A stretch of 64,000 nucleotides of DNA from Paguma larvata (GCA_030068075.1 CM057841.1:4462565-4526564), one strand, 5' to 3'; positions 33,893 through 45,566 are shown, numbered from the stretch's first letter. Program-made: numbers and translations. Notes: generated from the letters alone by a model not told the origin.

Positions 33893-34045
33893 TTGGTTCA
33901 TTTTTCCCCCCACCCCCAGGCTTGTGAAAACACAGCCGGTCTACTGCTGAGAAAAACCAGAGTGAATCCCCTTAGGTTGGTCTCAGTTAGGTGCCAGGCT
34001 TTAGAGAATTTGCACAGAGCCGTATTGGAAAATTCTCCGGTAAAT

Positions 34046-37000
34046 ATGGCCACAGAGCAGACGTTCTCGGGGGGCCCTGAGCAGGCCCCAGGAGCCCCCG
34101 CTGGAAGGCAAGACGGCAGCCGTGAGATTTGGCACGTGAGCTTCAGGGCGTTTACCAGCTCGGGGAGCTCGGACCCCGCGGAGGACCTGAGGAGGCTCAG
34201 CGAGCTCTGCCGTCTGTGGCTGCGGCCGGACCTGCACACCAAGGAGCAGATTCTGGACGCGCTGGTGCTGGAGCAGTTCATGATCTCCATGCCGCAGGAG
34301 CTCCAGGTCTTAGTCAAGGAAAGTGGCGTGCGCAGCTGCAGAGACCTGCAGGACCTGCTGAGGGACAGCCAGACCCCCAAGAAATGGGTGAGCAGCGCCT
34401 TCCTCCTTGGAACAGGCGAGGGGAGCAAGTATGGGGGCCAGGAGGTGACCTTCGCTGGCCCTGCCTTACCTCCCCGGGGACAGTTGTGTAATAAGGGACA
34501 TACGTTCCAGACATTCGAGGAGAAATGAGACTGAAACCGGTCCACTGGCCCCATAATTCTCGGTCTCTCCAGAGACCCTCCTGAGAGTGGTCCTACCTGA
34601 GCAAAGCAGCTGCGGGTGGCAGAGAGGTGCATTGGACATGTTGCCATGGTAACTAGAGTCCTGGGAGGGTGCCGAGGAAAGGAGGGGGTTGGGAGGGTAG
34701 GCTTTTGACTGGATCGGGGTCTCTCAAATCAACGAGGGATACTGGGGGTTGGACCATCCTTTGCTTTGGGGACTTTCTCATGCACCGGAGGGTGGTGTGC
34801 AGCATCCTTAGTGTCAATGGCAACCTCCCCCAGCTGTGAAAATCAAGCCTCTACCACCCCACCCACTCCCCCCCCTAAAAAAAAATTCTCTGGTGGTTGC
34901 CAAATGTCTCATAGGGTCAAAACTTTGCTCTTGGGTAAGAATCACCAGACCAGGTGAGACTTTATTTACATGGGAACATTTTCCATCATGGCGGCTTGAG
35001 TGTGCCTGTATCCTTGAAGAAAAAGCAAGGGTCAGAGGATCTAGGAGGGAACAGGACCTGGTGTACCACACATATTTGCTACAGTCCCGGGGGATGGGTT
35101 CCTCTGTAGGTAACTTTGTAACAAGTGGGCGGAGGGGCACTAACTACTACCAGGCCATCCCCCTTTCCCTGTGCACTCTGAAATCCTCCGGAGGTGAGCC
35201 GAGAATGGAGATTACGAGCTTCCACAACAGTGTGGGGAAACAGCTATGGGGACCGGAAGGTGTTAATCCGGCATGATGGATAAAGGAATTCTTAAGACCA
35301 GCTGGGTGACATGCAGGCAAACATTGGCAGCCTCACTTGGGGGAGGTTGGGTTTTTCAGGCACCACGTTGCAGGAGCCTAGATCAGGAGTGGACAAGGCA
35401 TGTGTAGGGAGACAGTTTGAGGGCTGAGTGTTAGTTGAGTATTAGTATTAGCTGGGGTGATGGGAAAATAAAAGGGAGGTATCGAGGTTGATTAGATACT
35501 GTGGCTAGGCCAGGAGTTAGTTGCCCAACACAAGGGGGTGGGGTAATTTCACCTTCAACCCCTAGGGGTGCATTTGACAATGTTTGGAGACTTGGTTGCC
35601 ATTTTATTTTATTTTTTAAAAATGTTTATTTATTTTCGTGAGGGAGAGAGAGAGAGACAGAGTGTGAACAGGGTAGGGGCAGAGAGAGAGAGAGGGAGAT
35701 AGAATCCGAAGCAGGTTCCAGGCTCTGAGCTGTCAGCACAGAGCCTGATGTGGGGCTTGAACTCATGAACTGTGAGATCATGACCTGAGCTGAATTTGGA
35801 CGCTTAACTCACCGAGCCACCCAGGCGCCCTTGGTTGCCATTTTATTTATTTTTTTTTAAATTTTTTTTCTTTAACGTTTTTATTTTATTTCTGAGAGAC
35901 ACAGACAGAGCGTGAGCAAGGGAAGGGCAGAGAGAGAGTGAGACACAGAATCTGAAGCAGGCTCCAGGCTCTGAGCCGTCAGCACAGAGCTCAGAGCTCG
36001 ACACGGGGCTCGAACTCACAGACTGTGAGATCATGACCTGAGCCAGAGTAGGACACTTAACCCACCGAGCCACCCAGGCGCCCCTAGTTGCCATTTTAAA
36101 CGAGTTATTCCAACAAATTGAGTGTGTGGTAGGATGCACACGGTACAAGGAGCTACATTCTCGCTCTTAGTCTGATCTTGTTTTCTTCTTCCCCCCACAG
36201 ACCATACTCAGCATAGAAGGACAGGAATTCCTTGTGCGAAGTTCAGATGTTCAGATGGCCGACGCTGAGGCTGGTGACACGGATCTTGTGACAGACAAGG
36301 AGCCCCAATCCTCTGGGAGCGAGACACGTCCAGAAAACAGCGAGGTCAGCAGAGAGCTGCAGAATCTGCCAGGAATCAGTGAACCGTCAACGGGGCAGGT
36401 GAGTGTGACGCCCTCCCCGATCTCTAGGGAGCGGTGGCAGAAGGTTCCAGAAGAAGTTGTGTGTGTAGCTGCTAGAATTATTGGGATATTTAGCATAACG
36501 CCGAACTAGACCCATTCACCCTAAGAATTCCTGTGGATGCAACAAGTCCCTAGATATTTCTGAGCCTCTGCTGAGAATGAAGACTCCTAGCCTTTGTCCT
36601 CCTGCCATTAATGCGTTTAGGGTTAAGGCTGGGGAAGAAGAAAGTCAGCGGTGCAATGGTGCCAGGTCGAGTTTCCGCAGGGTGACGAGCTGAGAGCTGG
36701 TTTTTCCATAGTCGATGTCCTCAAAGGCATTCCATGAAATGACAGTCGGCCAAAGGACCAGTTTGGGGAGTGTTGTTGGTACCTTAAAGGAGTGGTTCTC
36801 GCCTAGAGTCATTTTGCCTCTCATATTTGCAAATGTCTAGAGACCTTGGTTGTCCAAACAGAGGTGGGGATGGAGGGTGCTCTTGACACCTGTCAGGTAA
36901 GAGACCGGGGATGGTGCTGAGCGTCCCACAACGCATAGCACAGCCTCCCAACAGGGAACATCCAGCCAAAGTATCAGTACTGAGCAGGGACACCTGGCCC

Positions 37001-38444
37001 TAGGGCCATCTTGCTTCCAGAGTCAGGCAGGCCGAAGCCGGGATGACTGGTGCTTAGAGAATTAAGCACAAAAGTTGTGACGTGTGGACATGATTTAAAG
37101 GCATGGTGGGTACTGATTAACAAGAGTTCTGAGAATCAGGTGATACCAGGAGTGATGGGGTGGCCCAAGGGAAGCCTCAGCATGTTCACAACGCTGTTCT
37201 GGAGAAAGTTGGAGTCTCAGATTAGGGAGATGGGCAGGATGGGGAAAGAAGAGATGAGAGTTTCCCAGGCCATAATGTAGACACATTGATAACTACAGTG
37301 ACTGCCCATTGTCAGGAACAGAACGTTCTCCTGCCTGAGACCATTCCTGGCAAAGGTGTACTGGAGGGTCTGAGACCCAAGGAGGACTTGGAGAAGAATC
37401 TGCCGGAAGACGTGGAAGAGACAAGAATACTTAAATCCCAAGAGCCTCCCCTTCTGAAGGGTCCTGGTAAGCATGGAAACCAGGAAGAGTGCCTTCCTCT
37501 GCTGGGTGGGGGGCCGGGATCAAGCATTAACATCTCTTGGTGGTGGTGGTGGCGGTGGGGAGGCTCTCGAATGCCTTCTCCACCGATTTCCAGGGTGGCC
37601 TACACACAACCCAATCTCAGGTTTGTTGATTGATGGGAAGTTCTTAGCCCACATCGGTGTTTGGTTCAAACGAGGTTGGTATCATTGAAAATGCTCTTTA
37701 TTAAGTGCTGTTGTGTTAACCCTTCTTTCAACAGCTTCCATGAGGACAAAGTGTGGGAAGACTCTCCGAGAAGGAACCTGTACCAAAAACGTGGATGCCG
37801 ACACACCTTCCACGCACGTTTCAGAGAGACAAGTTTCCACTCAGAGTGGGAAGAAAAGAGATTCCCGGAAGACTCAAAGAAGTCCCAAAAGGAGAAAACA
37901 GGAAAACACTTCCGTTTCCCAAGACGGGACCTCGCAGTTGGACAAAGGAGAATTCTCAGGAGAGCCTGCGTCAACATCGGCTCCTCCTGTTGGGGAAAAA
38001 GCCACGGGAAGGACATCGAATGTATGCAGCTTATGTCAGAAAGTATTTCGTTATAAGTCTCAGTTTTCCATCCACTGGAGGACACACACAGGAGAGAGAC
38101 CCTTTAAATGCAATACCTGTTCTGCGAGTTTCATGCAGGCTTCCGACCTCCGGGTCCACCAGCGAATCCACACAGGCGAGAAGCCATACCGTTGCGAGTT
38201 CTGCCTCAAAACGTTCACCCACGACTCCACCCTGCGGAGCCACGAGAGGATCCACACGAAGGAGAAGCCCTACACGTGTGAAGAGTGTGGGAAAGCTTTC
38301 AACCACAGAGGGAACCTCAACGTTCACCTCCGCACCCACTCGGGGGCAAAGCCCTACACGTGTCTCGAGTGTAAGTGTGCCTTTCGTCAGCTGGGGACTT
38401 TCAAACGCCATCAAAAAATACATTCGAAAATGACTTCTCAGTGA
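34046..38444 (+). CDS. ZSCAN5: ZSCAN5-family SCAN/C2H2 zinc-finger protein, complete (466 aa)
   Basis: Nuclear DNA-binding protein. Exons: 33920-34387 (ATG at 34046, good context with A at -3 and G at +4), 36201-36398, 37316-37466 and 37735-38444 (TGA). All borders are GT/AG and the phases match (0,0,1). The SCAN dimerisation domain is about residues 30-110 (core [20 protein letters not shown]). Exons 3-4 give an acidic linker and exon 5 a Lys/Arg-rich stretch (SPKRRKQ), a possible nuclear-localisation signal. Five C2H2 fingers span 328-348, 356-376, 384-404, 412-432 and 440-460, all with intact Cys/His pairs; fingers 1 and 5 have Phe instead of the helix Leu. Linkers are TGERPF, TGEKPY, TKEKPY and [23 protein letters not shown] and the closing TSQ match remembered human ZSCAN5A/B, and GALP lies upstream as in human. 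Human has several ZSCAN5 paralogues; only one is seen here, so the exact letter is not assigned. Confidence 0.93.
35607..35832 (-). mobile_element. Feliform tRNA-Lys SINE (antisense), first of a pair at one target site
   Basis: Full antisense copy. The target word ggttgccatttta stands before it (35594-35606) and after it (35833-35845). Confidence 0.93.
35846..36085 (-). mobile_element. Feliform tRNA-Lys SINE (antisense), second of a pair at one target site
   Basis: Full antisense copy, flanked by ggttgccatttta (35833-35845) and agttgccatttta (36086-36098). Confidence 0.93.
36790..36985 (+). repeat. hAT-type DNA transposon remnant in ZSCAN5 intron 3
   Basis: 'gtggttctcgcctagagtca', 'aaatgtctagagaccttggt tgtcc' and 'cagcctcccaacagggaaca' follow the same MER pattern as 28235-28425, in the opposite orientation. 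Confidence 0.6.
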
Positions 38445-38753
38445 TTCCGCCATCAGATTCAAGTGGCTGCTGGAGCAGGAAGGAAGTTAATGGTGATTTA
38501 TCACCTATTTTGTAAAAATGACATATCATAAGCACTTAAAGGTTTCTGGAACACGATAGATGTTCAAAAAAGTTAATTAATGGAGGATCTTGGAGTGATG
38601 ACATCTTATTTATTGGTTTTCATTTTCTGTTTTAATTATGTCCCATTGTTTCCTGAAGGCTTTTTGGTTTATGAAGGCGTGTCTTATTGTCAATATTTCC
38701 TTATAAAATTGTGCCTGCTGAATGTCTTCCTTTTATCCATTATTTTTTAAAAC
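38445..38753 (+). other. Probable ZSCAN5 3' UTR, no canonical poly(A) signal seen
   Basis: AT-rich sequence after the stop. I found no AATAAA before the SINEs that begin at 38754, so the 3' end is not placed. Confidence 0.4.
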
Positions 38754-39117
38754 AATTTTAATGTTTATCTTTGAGAGAGACAGCATGAGTGGGGGAGGTG
38801 CAGAGAGAGAGACACAGAATCCGAAGCAGGCTCCAGGCTCGAGCTGTCAGCACAGAGCCTGACACGGGGCTCAAAGCTGTGACATCATGAACCGAGCCAC
38901 CCAGGCGCCCCTGTTATCCATTATTTTTAAAGTTTATTTTGAGAAAAAGTGCCGAGCAAGCACAAGCTGGGGAGGGGCAGAGAGGGAATCCCAAGCAGAC
39001 TCCAAGCTGTGGGCATGAGGAGCCTGACACGGGGCTCCATCTCACGAACCACGATTTCATGACCTGAGCTGAAACCAAGAGAGAACATTCAACCGGCTGA
39101 GCCACCCAGGTGCCGCT
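38754..39117 (-). mobile_element. Two tRNA-Lys SINEs in a row (antisense)
   Basis: 38754-38912 (shortened) and about 38930-39117. 'ttatccattattttt' occurs before the first and between the two, the target duplication of the first copy. Confidence 0.88.
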
Positions 39118-39600
39118 CCTCTTAGCCATCCCTTCCTGGTGAGATGGGGGGGCCAGACTACATACGAAACACCCACTGAAATTGGGGTTTCAGGAGAATG
39201 TTTTCTTAAGTATAAACTTGTTCTGAATCATCGAATCCCACTGAACAATTTAAATAGACATTTTTAGAGCAAGTTTAGATGCAACAAAACTGAGCACAAG
39301 GTAGAGATTTCCCAGAGGCTCCCTGTCCCTAATCAAACACATCCTTACTACCGGCATCCCCTACCAGAGCGGGACGTTTGCTACAGCTGAGGAGCCTACG
39401 CTGATGTCACTGTCACCCCGAGTGTACAGTTTAGGGGCATGGGTTCAGACACGTGTGTGACATGCACCCACCATTCCAGTGTCATGCCGAGTGGTTTCAC
39501 TGCCCTCTGTCACCTCCGTTACCTGCATCCCGGATATTCTGCTGAATTCGGCAAACTATAATTTCCCACAACGACTACAGAGGAATTCTGAGACCCTTGC
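39118..39600. other. Intergenic sequence, no gene recognised
   Basis: No repeat or exon could be supported. Confidence 0.35.
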
Positions 39601-39604
39601 TATT

Positions 39605-39720
39605 AGGTCACCTTAATTTAGTGACGTGGGCACCCCTGAGGGCCTTGTTAAGCCACAGGGGATCATTCAGTAGCTCCTGGGTGGGGCGTGAGAATCTGCG
39701 TTTTAAGAAACTGAGTTTTG
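39605..39720 (+). repeat. MER5A-like hAT remnant
   Basis: 'agctcctgggtggggcgtga gaatctgcgttttaagaaac' matches the MER5A consensus pattern. It is cut by the SINE that follows. Confidence 0.6.
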
Positions 39721-39721
39721 G

Positions 39722-39970
39722 GGCGCCAGGGTGGCTCGGTCACGGTTCAGCGTCCTCCTCTTAGCTCTGGCTCAGGTCACGATCTCATGGTCGTGGGATC
39801 AAACCCCTGCCTCAGGCTCTGCCCGGAGTGTGGAGCCTGCTTGGGATTCTCTCTCTCTGCCTCTCCACTGCTCATGTCCTCTTCTCTCTCAAAATATACT
39901 TTAAATACTTGAAAGTATATACTTTAAAGTAAATACTAAAAATACTTTAAATAAGAAAGTGTTTTTAAAA
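39722..39970 (+). mobile_element. Feliform tRNA-Lys SINE with an unusual AT-rich tail
   Basis: Head 'ggggcgccagggtggctcgg'. The tail is not plain A but a 70-base run of 'actttaaata' variants (39895-39965). Flanks actgagttttgg / gctgagttttgg form the target duplication. Confidence 0.9.
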
Positions 39971-40469
39971 AGCTGAGTTTTGGAATAGTTTTCTCAAGCC
40001 CGCAGGGTTCCCCTGTGTCCTGCGCCGTGTCCTCTGTCAACCTCGTGCGTTAGCACGGCACATCAGTCAGCTGGTAAGATGTCGGAACAGTCCCAGGCTT
40101 TACCGATTTCCTTGACTCTCAGGTGATGTCCCATCCCAGCCTCCCATCCGGGACCCCACACTGCATCTCCTTGTCAGCCTCCTTGGGCTCCTCTGGGTGG
40201 TGACCGGTTCTCAGATTTTCCTTGTTTGGGGGGACCCTCGGGTCTGCACTTGGAGGAAGTTCCCAAATGATACTGATGCTTCTGCTCTTGGGACCTTTTG
40301 AGAAAAGCAGGTTTAGCTCCTAGGTGGGGGTCCAGTAGCTGTCGGCGCTCCGGGTCGGTCGGCGCTGAGCCGGAGGCAGTTCTCATCTTGGCCATTAAGT
40401 CCGACTTCCTTCACGGACCTGGAAAATGTGTTGATGTTACAACCTTTTTGTTTGTTTTAATCGTAGGGA

Positions 40470-40620
40470 CTCTGGTCAGTGAACCTCAGATCCGAGGCTT
40501 TTCCAACGTGGCTGCGTGTTAGAGCCACCTGGAGAGTTAAAACAAAACCAAAAAACCACCCACGCATGGGGGCCACACCCAGAGATAAGGCTTTGCCTGG
40601 TGTGGGCTGTGGCCTGGGCT
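40470..40620 (+). repeat. MER5A-like hAT remnant
   Basis: 'ggctgcgtgttagagccacc tggagagttaaaac' and 'ggggccacacccagagataa' fit MER5A. Confidence 0.6.
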
Positions 40621-40631
40621 TTGAGAGGTTG

Positions 40632-40843
40632 TTTTTTTTTTTTTTTTTAACGTTTATTTATTTTTGATAGAAAGAGAAGAGAGCACGAGTAGGGGAGGGG
40701 CAGAGAGAGGAAAGAGAATCCCAGGCAGGCGCCGCACCGTCAGTGCAGTGCCTGATGGGCTGAAACTCACGAGCTGTGAGATCGTGACCTGGGCTGAAAT
40801 CAAGAGTCGGACGCTTAACGGATTGAGCCACCCAGGCGCACCC
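40632..40843 (-). mobile_element. Feliform tRNA-Lys SINE (antisense)
   Basis: T run, 'aacgtttatttatttttgat', GA body, 'gagccacccaggcgcaccc'. Confidence 0.92.
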
Positions 40844-41981
40844 GGGGCATTGGGGATTTTGAAGGCTCCTCAGGTGACCCTATGTGTGCCTGACTCTGCC
40901 AGGCCAGAGTTTTCTGATTGCCCCTTGTAGTAACCTAGTGACTCCTAGGACTTGTCACACCGCAAGGTCCCCATCCCCGCTGAAACGCATGAGGCCATTT
41001 CAATGGCTTGATTGCCGGCCTCCCTGGCCCACAAGGAGGATGAACATCGCTGTGCTTTCGGAGGTCTGCGATCCTGCCCCCTCCCCCCTGCCGCTTTCTC
41101 CATGCCTCCCAGGGGATAGTTAGGATTTAGAAGAAGGTGAGACGGTCAAGGGTGATCAACCATTCAATCGCTCCTACGCGCTGGGCGTGGCCCTAGACCA
41201 GCTGCGTGCGTGCTGCACAACTATGGTCCTTGTTAGAAATTAAATACCAATCAGGCTCTAGCCCAAACCTACTAAATCGGAAACGCTGGGGTGGGGCTCC
41301 ATCTCACAAGCCCTCCGGGGGATTCTAGTACTTCTGAGATTTTCCCACCACTGTCCTTCAACACTGGTTCTTAGACTGGCAATCACGTGGGTAGAGTTTT
41401 GCTTTGTTTGTTTGTTTTTGAAAGAACTATGGATTCAGAGGCAATTCCAAAAGTAGTGCAGGGAGGTCCCATGTACCCTGGATCCGGTCTATTCAAAACT
41501 GCTCCAGTGGCACGAGGCCAATGTATTTAAAGGTCTAGAGGGGACACAGGTGTGTAGAGACGTGTTTTTACTTCTTCTCGGCCTGTCCTCTCCTCCTTTG
41601 GACTTTCTTCCCGCGCGTCCTCACTAAAAGCGCTCTTACCTGACTCGACAGCGATTGGGGTCTCCTCAGCCATTCTTCAGTCCTCTGCCGAACTCTGTGC
41701 AGCTGGTGATGGAACCGGGCAGGCCCTTGCTCCTTCTTAAAAACCCCGCATCCCCTTGGCTCTCTCTTCTCCAGCTGGCTTCTCTCCTTCCTTCTCTGCC
41801 TCACATTCCCCTTTTCACCCAGATTTCCAAACAGTGGCCTGCCTTTGTTATAGGTAAAATATATATATGTATCAGTTGTTAGAATGAAGCCATTTATTTT
41901 ATTAAGTTGCGGACATTCACAAAGGAGTAATCGGAAAATACAGAGACAATAAAAGAAACAGCTTTAAAAAGCATACTTCCA
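40844..41981. other. Intergenic sequence with a MER5A-like remnant
   Basis: MER5A-like piece near 41215-41360 ('acctactaaatcggaaacgc tggggtggggctcc'). Otherwise no gene or recent repeat recognised. Confidence 0.45.
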
Positions 41982-42163
41982 GGGGCGCCTGGGTGGCTTA
42001 GTCGGTTCAGCATTCCGACTCTCGATGTCAGCTCAGGTCATGATCTCAGAGTTTGTGAGATGGAGCCCCGCGTCCGGCTCAGCGCTGAGGGAATCCTGCG
42101 TGGGACTCTCTCCCTGCCCCTCCCTCACTTGCGCACGCTCTCTCAAAATAAATAAACTTTAAC
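41982..42163 (+). mobile_element. Feliform tRNA-Lys SINE with perfect 16-base target duplication
   Basis: Head 'ggggcgcctgggtggcttag'. Flanked by perfect copies of aaaaagcatacttcca at 41966-41981 and 42164-42179. Confidence 0.95.
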
Positions 42164-42309
42164 AAAAAGCATACTTCCAATATCCAGAGATCTAGGTTGT
42201 TAATATGTTCTGTTTTTTGCCCTTTAATAATTTAATTTTATTTGCAACTCACGGATTTATACTGACACTATTATAAATTAGCCTCGTATGTTTCTCTTGA
42301 ATTACATAT

Positions 42310-42412
42310 TTATTTGTTAATTTATTTTTTAAGTAAACTCTACCCCCAATGTGGGGCTCAAACTCATGAGCCCAAGGTCAAGTCACATGCTCTGACTGAG
42401 CAAGCCCTTAAT
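42310..42412 (-). mobile_element. Short tRNA-derived SINE (antisense, older type)
   Basis: 'ttttttaagtaaactctacc cccaatgtggggctcaaact' and 'ctctgactgagcaagcc' fit the short carnivore tRNA SINE. Confidence 0.7.
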
Positions 42413-43760
42413 TTACTTTCGAAAAAAAAAAAGTATCCAGAAGCACTATTATCTTCAGGAAATAGAATACTGAAAATGACACACACCTGCATCGATGCTT
42501 CCCCGAGAACACATCTCCCAGCCTCCTCACCTCCTCACCATCACAAATCCAAACTTATTATTATTAAAAAAATAATTTTATTATAGATGTGTGCATGCCT
42601 AAGAATATATTGTTTAGTTTTGCTTAAAAAAAAACTCGAATAACATAAGGAAGGTAGTCTTCTTGGATTTTCTTTTTTTCTTTCAGCTTTGCTGCTAAAA
42701 TCCATCCACATTTTTAAGTATGACTGTAGCATATTCATTTTTATTACTGCCTTATGTTCTATCCAGAGCATACGAATATGTCACAACCTACCCATCCTAT
42801 TGGTGCTGCTGTTTGTTCATTTGTTACTATACCCATTGCCCTGCTCACTATTCTCTCTCTCATTTTCTTTTACTAAAATAGGATGACATTACAGACAGTC
42901 TAAGGAGATGGAACTTCTCAGACATTGATCTATAAATGGAAGTCTGAATCCTTTGCCCCACTCCTTCCCATCCTTTTTCAAGCAGGTGCTCATCGCCTCA
43001 GGGGAGCATGTGTCAGAATGGAAATAAGACCTTTTTCCAAGCTCCGCTGACGTTCCCAAATGGCGACAGGCTTAGACGAGAGCTTTAGCTGATAGAAAAC
43101 GCGTACAATGTTTCTTGGAAATGAAGTGGACATTGCAAGACTTCCCCATTCTCCAAATAAAACACGGTCCTTCTGCACAGTGAAGACAGGAAGCGAGATG
43201 AGGACTAAGCAGAACTGAAGAGAGTCAGAGGGGTGAGAAAGATTGAGAGAAATTTTGTCCGAAGACCGTAGCTCCCTTGGAAGGGTTGCAAGATCTCAAA
43301 CAGGAATGGCAACATAATCTTTCACGTCCATAGGATCATAATCCTGGGCACCAAATAAGTGCTTAGAACCAACAGGAATATTCCAGAAAGATGGACTTCT
43401 CGGTGGCAATCTATGTACACCAGTGAACACGGAAAGGTTGCCTCCACCCATTGGTGTGTTGGCAAGACACAAACTGGCTGGGGGTGGGGGTTGTGACATT
43501 AAGGATTGAAGCAAACATTTTTAAATGTTGGAAGATTAGCAAAGTGAGATCTCATGATGAGAGATTATCTTATGTCGTCTACATTAAAGAAAAAAAAAAT
43601 CTTCCTTGAGGAGGGGTCCAAGGTCTGAGGAGTGAATGAGAATCAGGAAAATTTGGGGTGCAGTATTGCTGGTTCAGGATTTTCACAGAGCAAGATGGCT
43701 TCTGTCCAAGCTGGTTGCCAACAATTCGCACACATTTCGGTTATTGTCGTTTTGAACACT
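42413..43760. other. Intergenic sequence, no gene recognised
   Basis: 42580-42880 contains antisense L1-like phrases ('gctgctaaaatccatccaca', 'tatgttctatccagagcata'). The rest looks unique. Confidence 0.4.
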
Positions 43761-43774
43761 TTATTTTTTTATTT

Positions 43775-44156
43775 AAAAAATTTTTAATGTTTATTTATTT
43801 TTGAGAGACAGAGAGTGTGAGAAGGGGAGGGGCAGAGAGAGAGGGAGACACAGAATCTGAAGCAGGCTCCAGGCTCTGAACTGTCAGCACGAGCCCGACG
43901 TGGCACATGCACTCACAAACCATGGGATCGTGACCTAAGACGAAGTCAGATGCTTGATGAACTGAGCCCCCCAGCGGACGCAAGAACATTTTTTTAACTT
44001 TATTTACTTATTTAAGTAATCTATACCTAATGTGGGGCTCGAACTCGTGACCCCAAAATCAAGAGTCGCACACTCTTCTGACTGAGCCAGTCCGGTACCT
44101 CATTTTGAACATTAAAAAAAAATTTGCCTTTTTTTTTAAGTTTATTTATTTATTCT

Positions 44157-44187
<31 letters not shown>

Positions 44188-44372
44188 AGAGCGAGAGCGA
44201 GAGAGAGAACAAGAGCAGGGAAGGGGCAGAGGGACGGAGAGAATCCCAAGCAGGCTTCGTGCTGACAGTGCGGAGCCCAATGTGGGACTCGAACTCATGA
44301 ACCATGTGATCAGGACCTGAGCCAAAATCAAAAGTCAGATGCCTAACCGATTAAGCCACCCAGGTGCCTCTG
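43775..44372 (-). mobile_element. Cluster of three tRNA-Lys SINEs (antisense)
   Basis: 43775-43982 (full type), 43990-44103 (short older type, 'taagtaatctatacctaatg') and 44132-44372 (full type with an expanded GA/GCGA microsatellite at 44156-44207). Confidence 0.88.
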
Positions 44373-44819
44373 AACATTTCAAATTTCTAAAATTATAATT
44401 GTTGATGGTAGCGTTAATTTGTATAGTTATTGTGACAACGTCCAGTAGATGGCAGCAAAGACCGTCTAACAGGTTGTGCTCCCTGGTTCCTATACCGAGG
44501 TCTACAATCACCGCTGTTTCCACCAGGAAATGTTTTTCTAGCAACGAGCGAGTAGCTCTTAAAAAAATAAATCTTTCTGCTGTTAGTGTGGGGCTAAATT
44601 TGATCCTTCATATGGTAGTTCACATGATCCACAGTTCTTTCCATTTCCTAGGATTGCATATTTAAAGTTTTTTACGAAACATTTTGTTATACAAATCGTC
44701 TTTATTAACCCCAAAGTATTACATAGAGATCAAATTGTGATTACTAATAGTGATCTTCGAATTAGAGTATAACCTGTTTTATTTGTTTATGCGATTTTAT
44801 GAAACTGAAATTGCTAACA

Positions 44820-44882
44820 TTTTATTTTATTTATTAATTTATTTATTTATTTATTTATTTATTTATTAATTTATTTTAATTA
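44820..44882 (+). repeat. (TTTA)n microsatellite
   Basis: About 14 TTTA/TTAA units, probably a SINE tail complement that expanded. Confidence 0.85.
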
Positions 44883-44941
44883 GAAGAGAGTACACACACG
44901 GAGGGGCAGGGGCAGAAGAAGAGAGAGAATTTTTTTCTAAT

Positions 44942-45290
44942 TTTTCTTAGTGTTTATTTATTTTTGAGAGAGAGAGAGAGAGACAGAGCTTGATCAAGGG
45001 AGGGGCAGAGAGAGAGAGAGAGAGACAGAATCTGAAGCCAGCTCCAGACTGAGCTGTCAGCACAGAGCTCAATGCAGGACTCGAAATCACGAGCCAGGAG
45101 ATCATGACTTGAGCCAAAGTTGGAAGCTTAACTGACTGAGCCACCCAGGCACCCTGAAAGAGAGAAAATCTTAAGCAGGCTACACGCTCAGCACAGAGTC
45201 CTATGCGGGGCTGGATCCTACGACCCTGGGATCATGACCTGAGCTGAAATCAAGAGTCCACCACTCAACTGACTGAGCCACTCTGACACC
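44942..45290 (-). mobile_element. Two tRNA-Lys SINEs in a row (antisense)
   Basis: Full copy 44942-45155 ('gtgtttatttatttttgaga' to 'gagccacccaggcaccctga'). The second piece, 45158-45290 ('aaaatcttaagcaggctaca' to 'actgagccactctgacaccc'), is 5'-complete but shortened. The second may belong to the tail at 44880-44935 and have been split by the first. Confidence 0.85.
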
Positions 45291-45566
45291 CCCAATTTTT
45301 ATATAGTTTTTTTTAACTTACTTACTTATTTATTTATTTATTTAAATTTACATCCAAGTTGTTAGCATATAGTGCAACAATGATTTCAGGAGTAGATTCG
45401 TTAATGCCCCTTATCCATTTAGCCCATCCACCCTCCCACAACCTCTCTGGTAACCCTCTGTTTGTTCTCCATATTTAAGAGTCTTTTATGTTTTCTCCCC
45501 CTCCTTGTTTTTATGTTATTTTTGCTTCCCTTCCCTTATGTTGATTTGTTTTGTATCTTAAAGTCC

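Larger units (their letters stand above)
34388..36200 (+). other. ZSCAN5 intron 2
   Basis: Holds a hAT-type remnant at about 34730-34935 ('caaatgtctcatagggtcaa'), unique sequence to 35560, and two SINEs in a row (35607-36085). Confidence 0.6.

Noticed and set aside
34046..38444. Identity as ZSCAN4
   Set aside because: The order of linker and finger exons, five fingers and the [10 protein letters not shown] segments match ZSCAN5, and GALP is the neighbour; ZSCAN4 lies elsewhere in the cluster and has four fingers.
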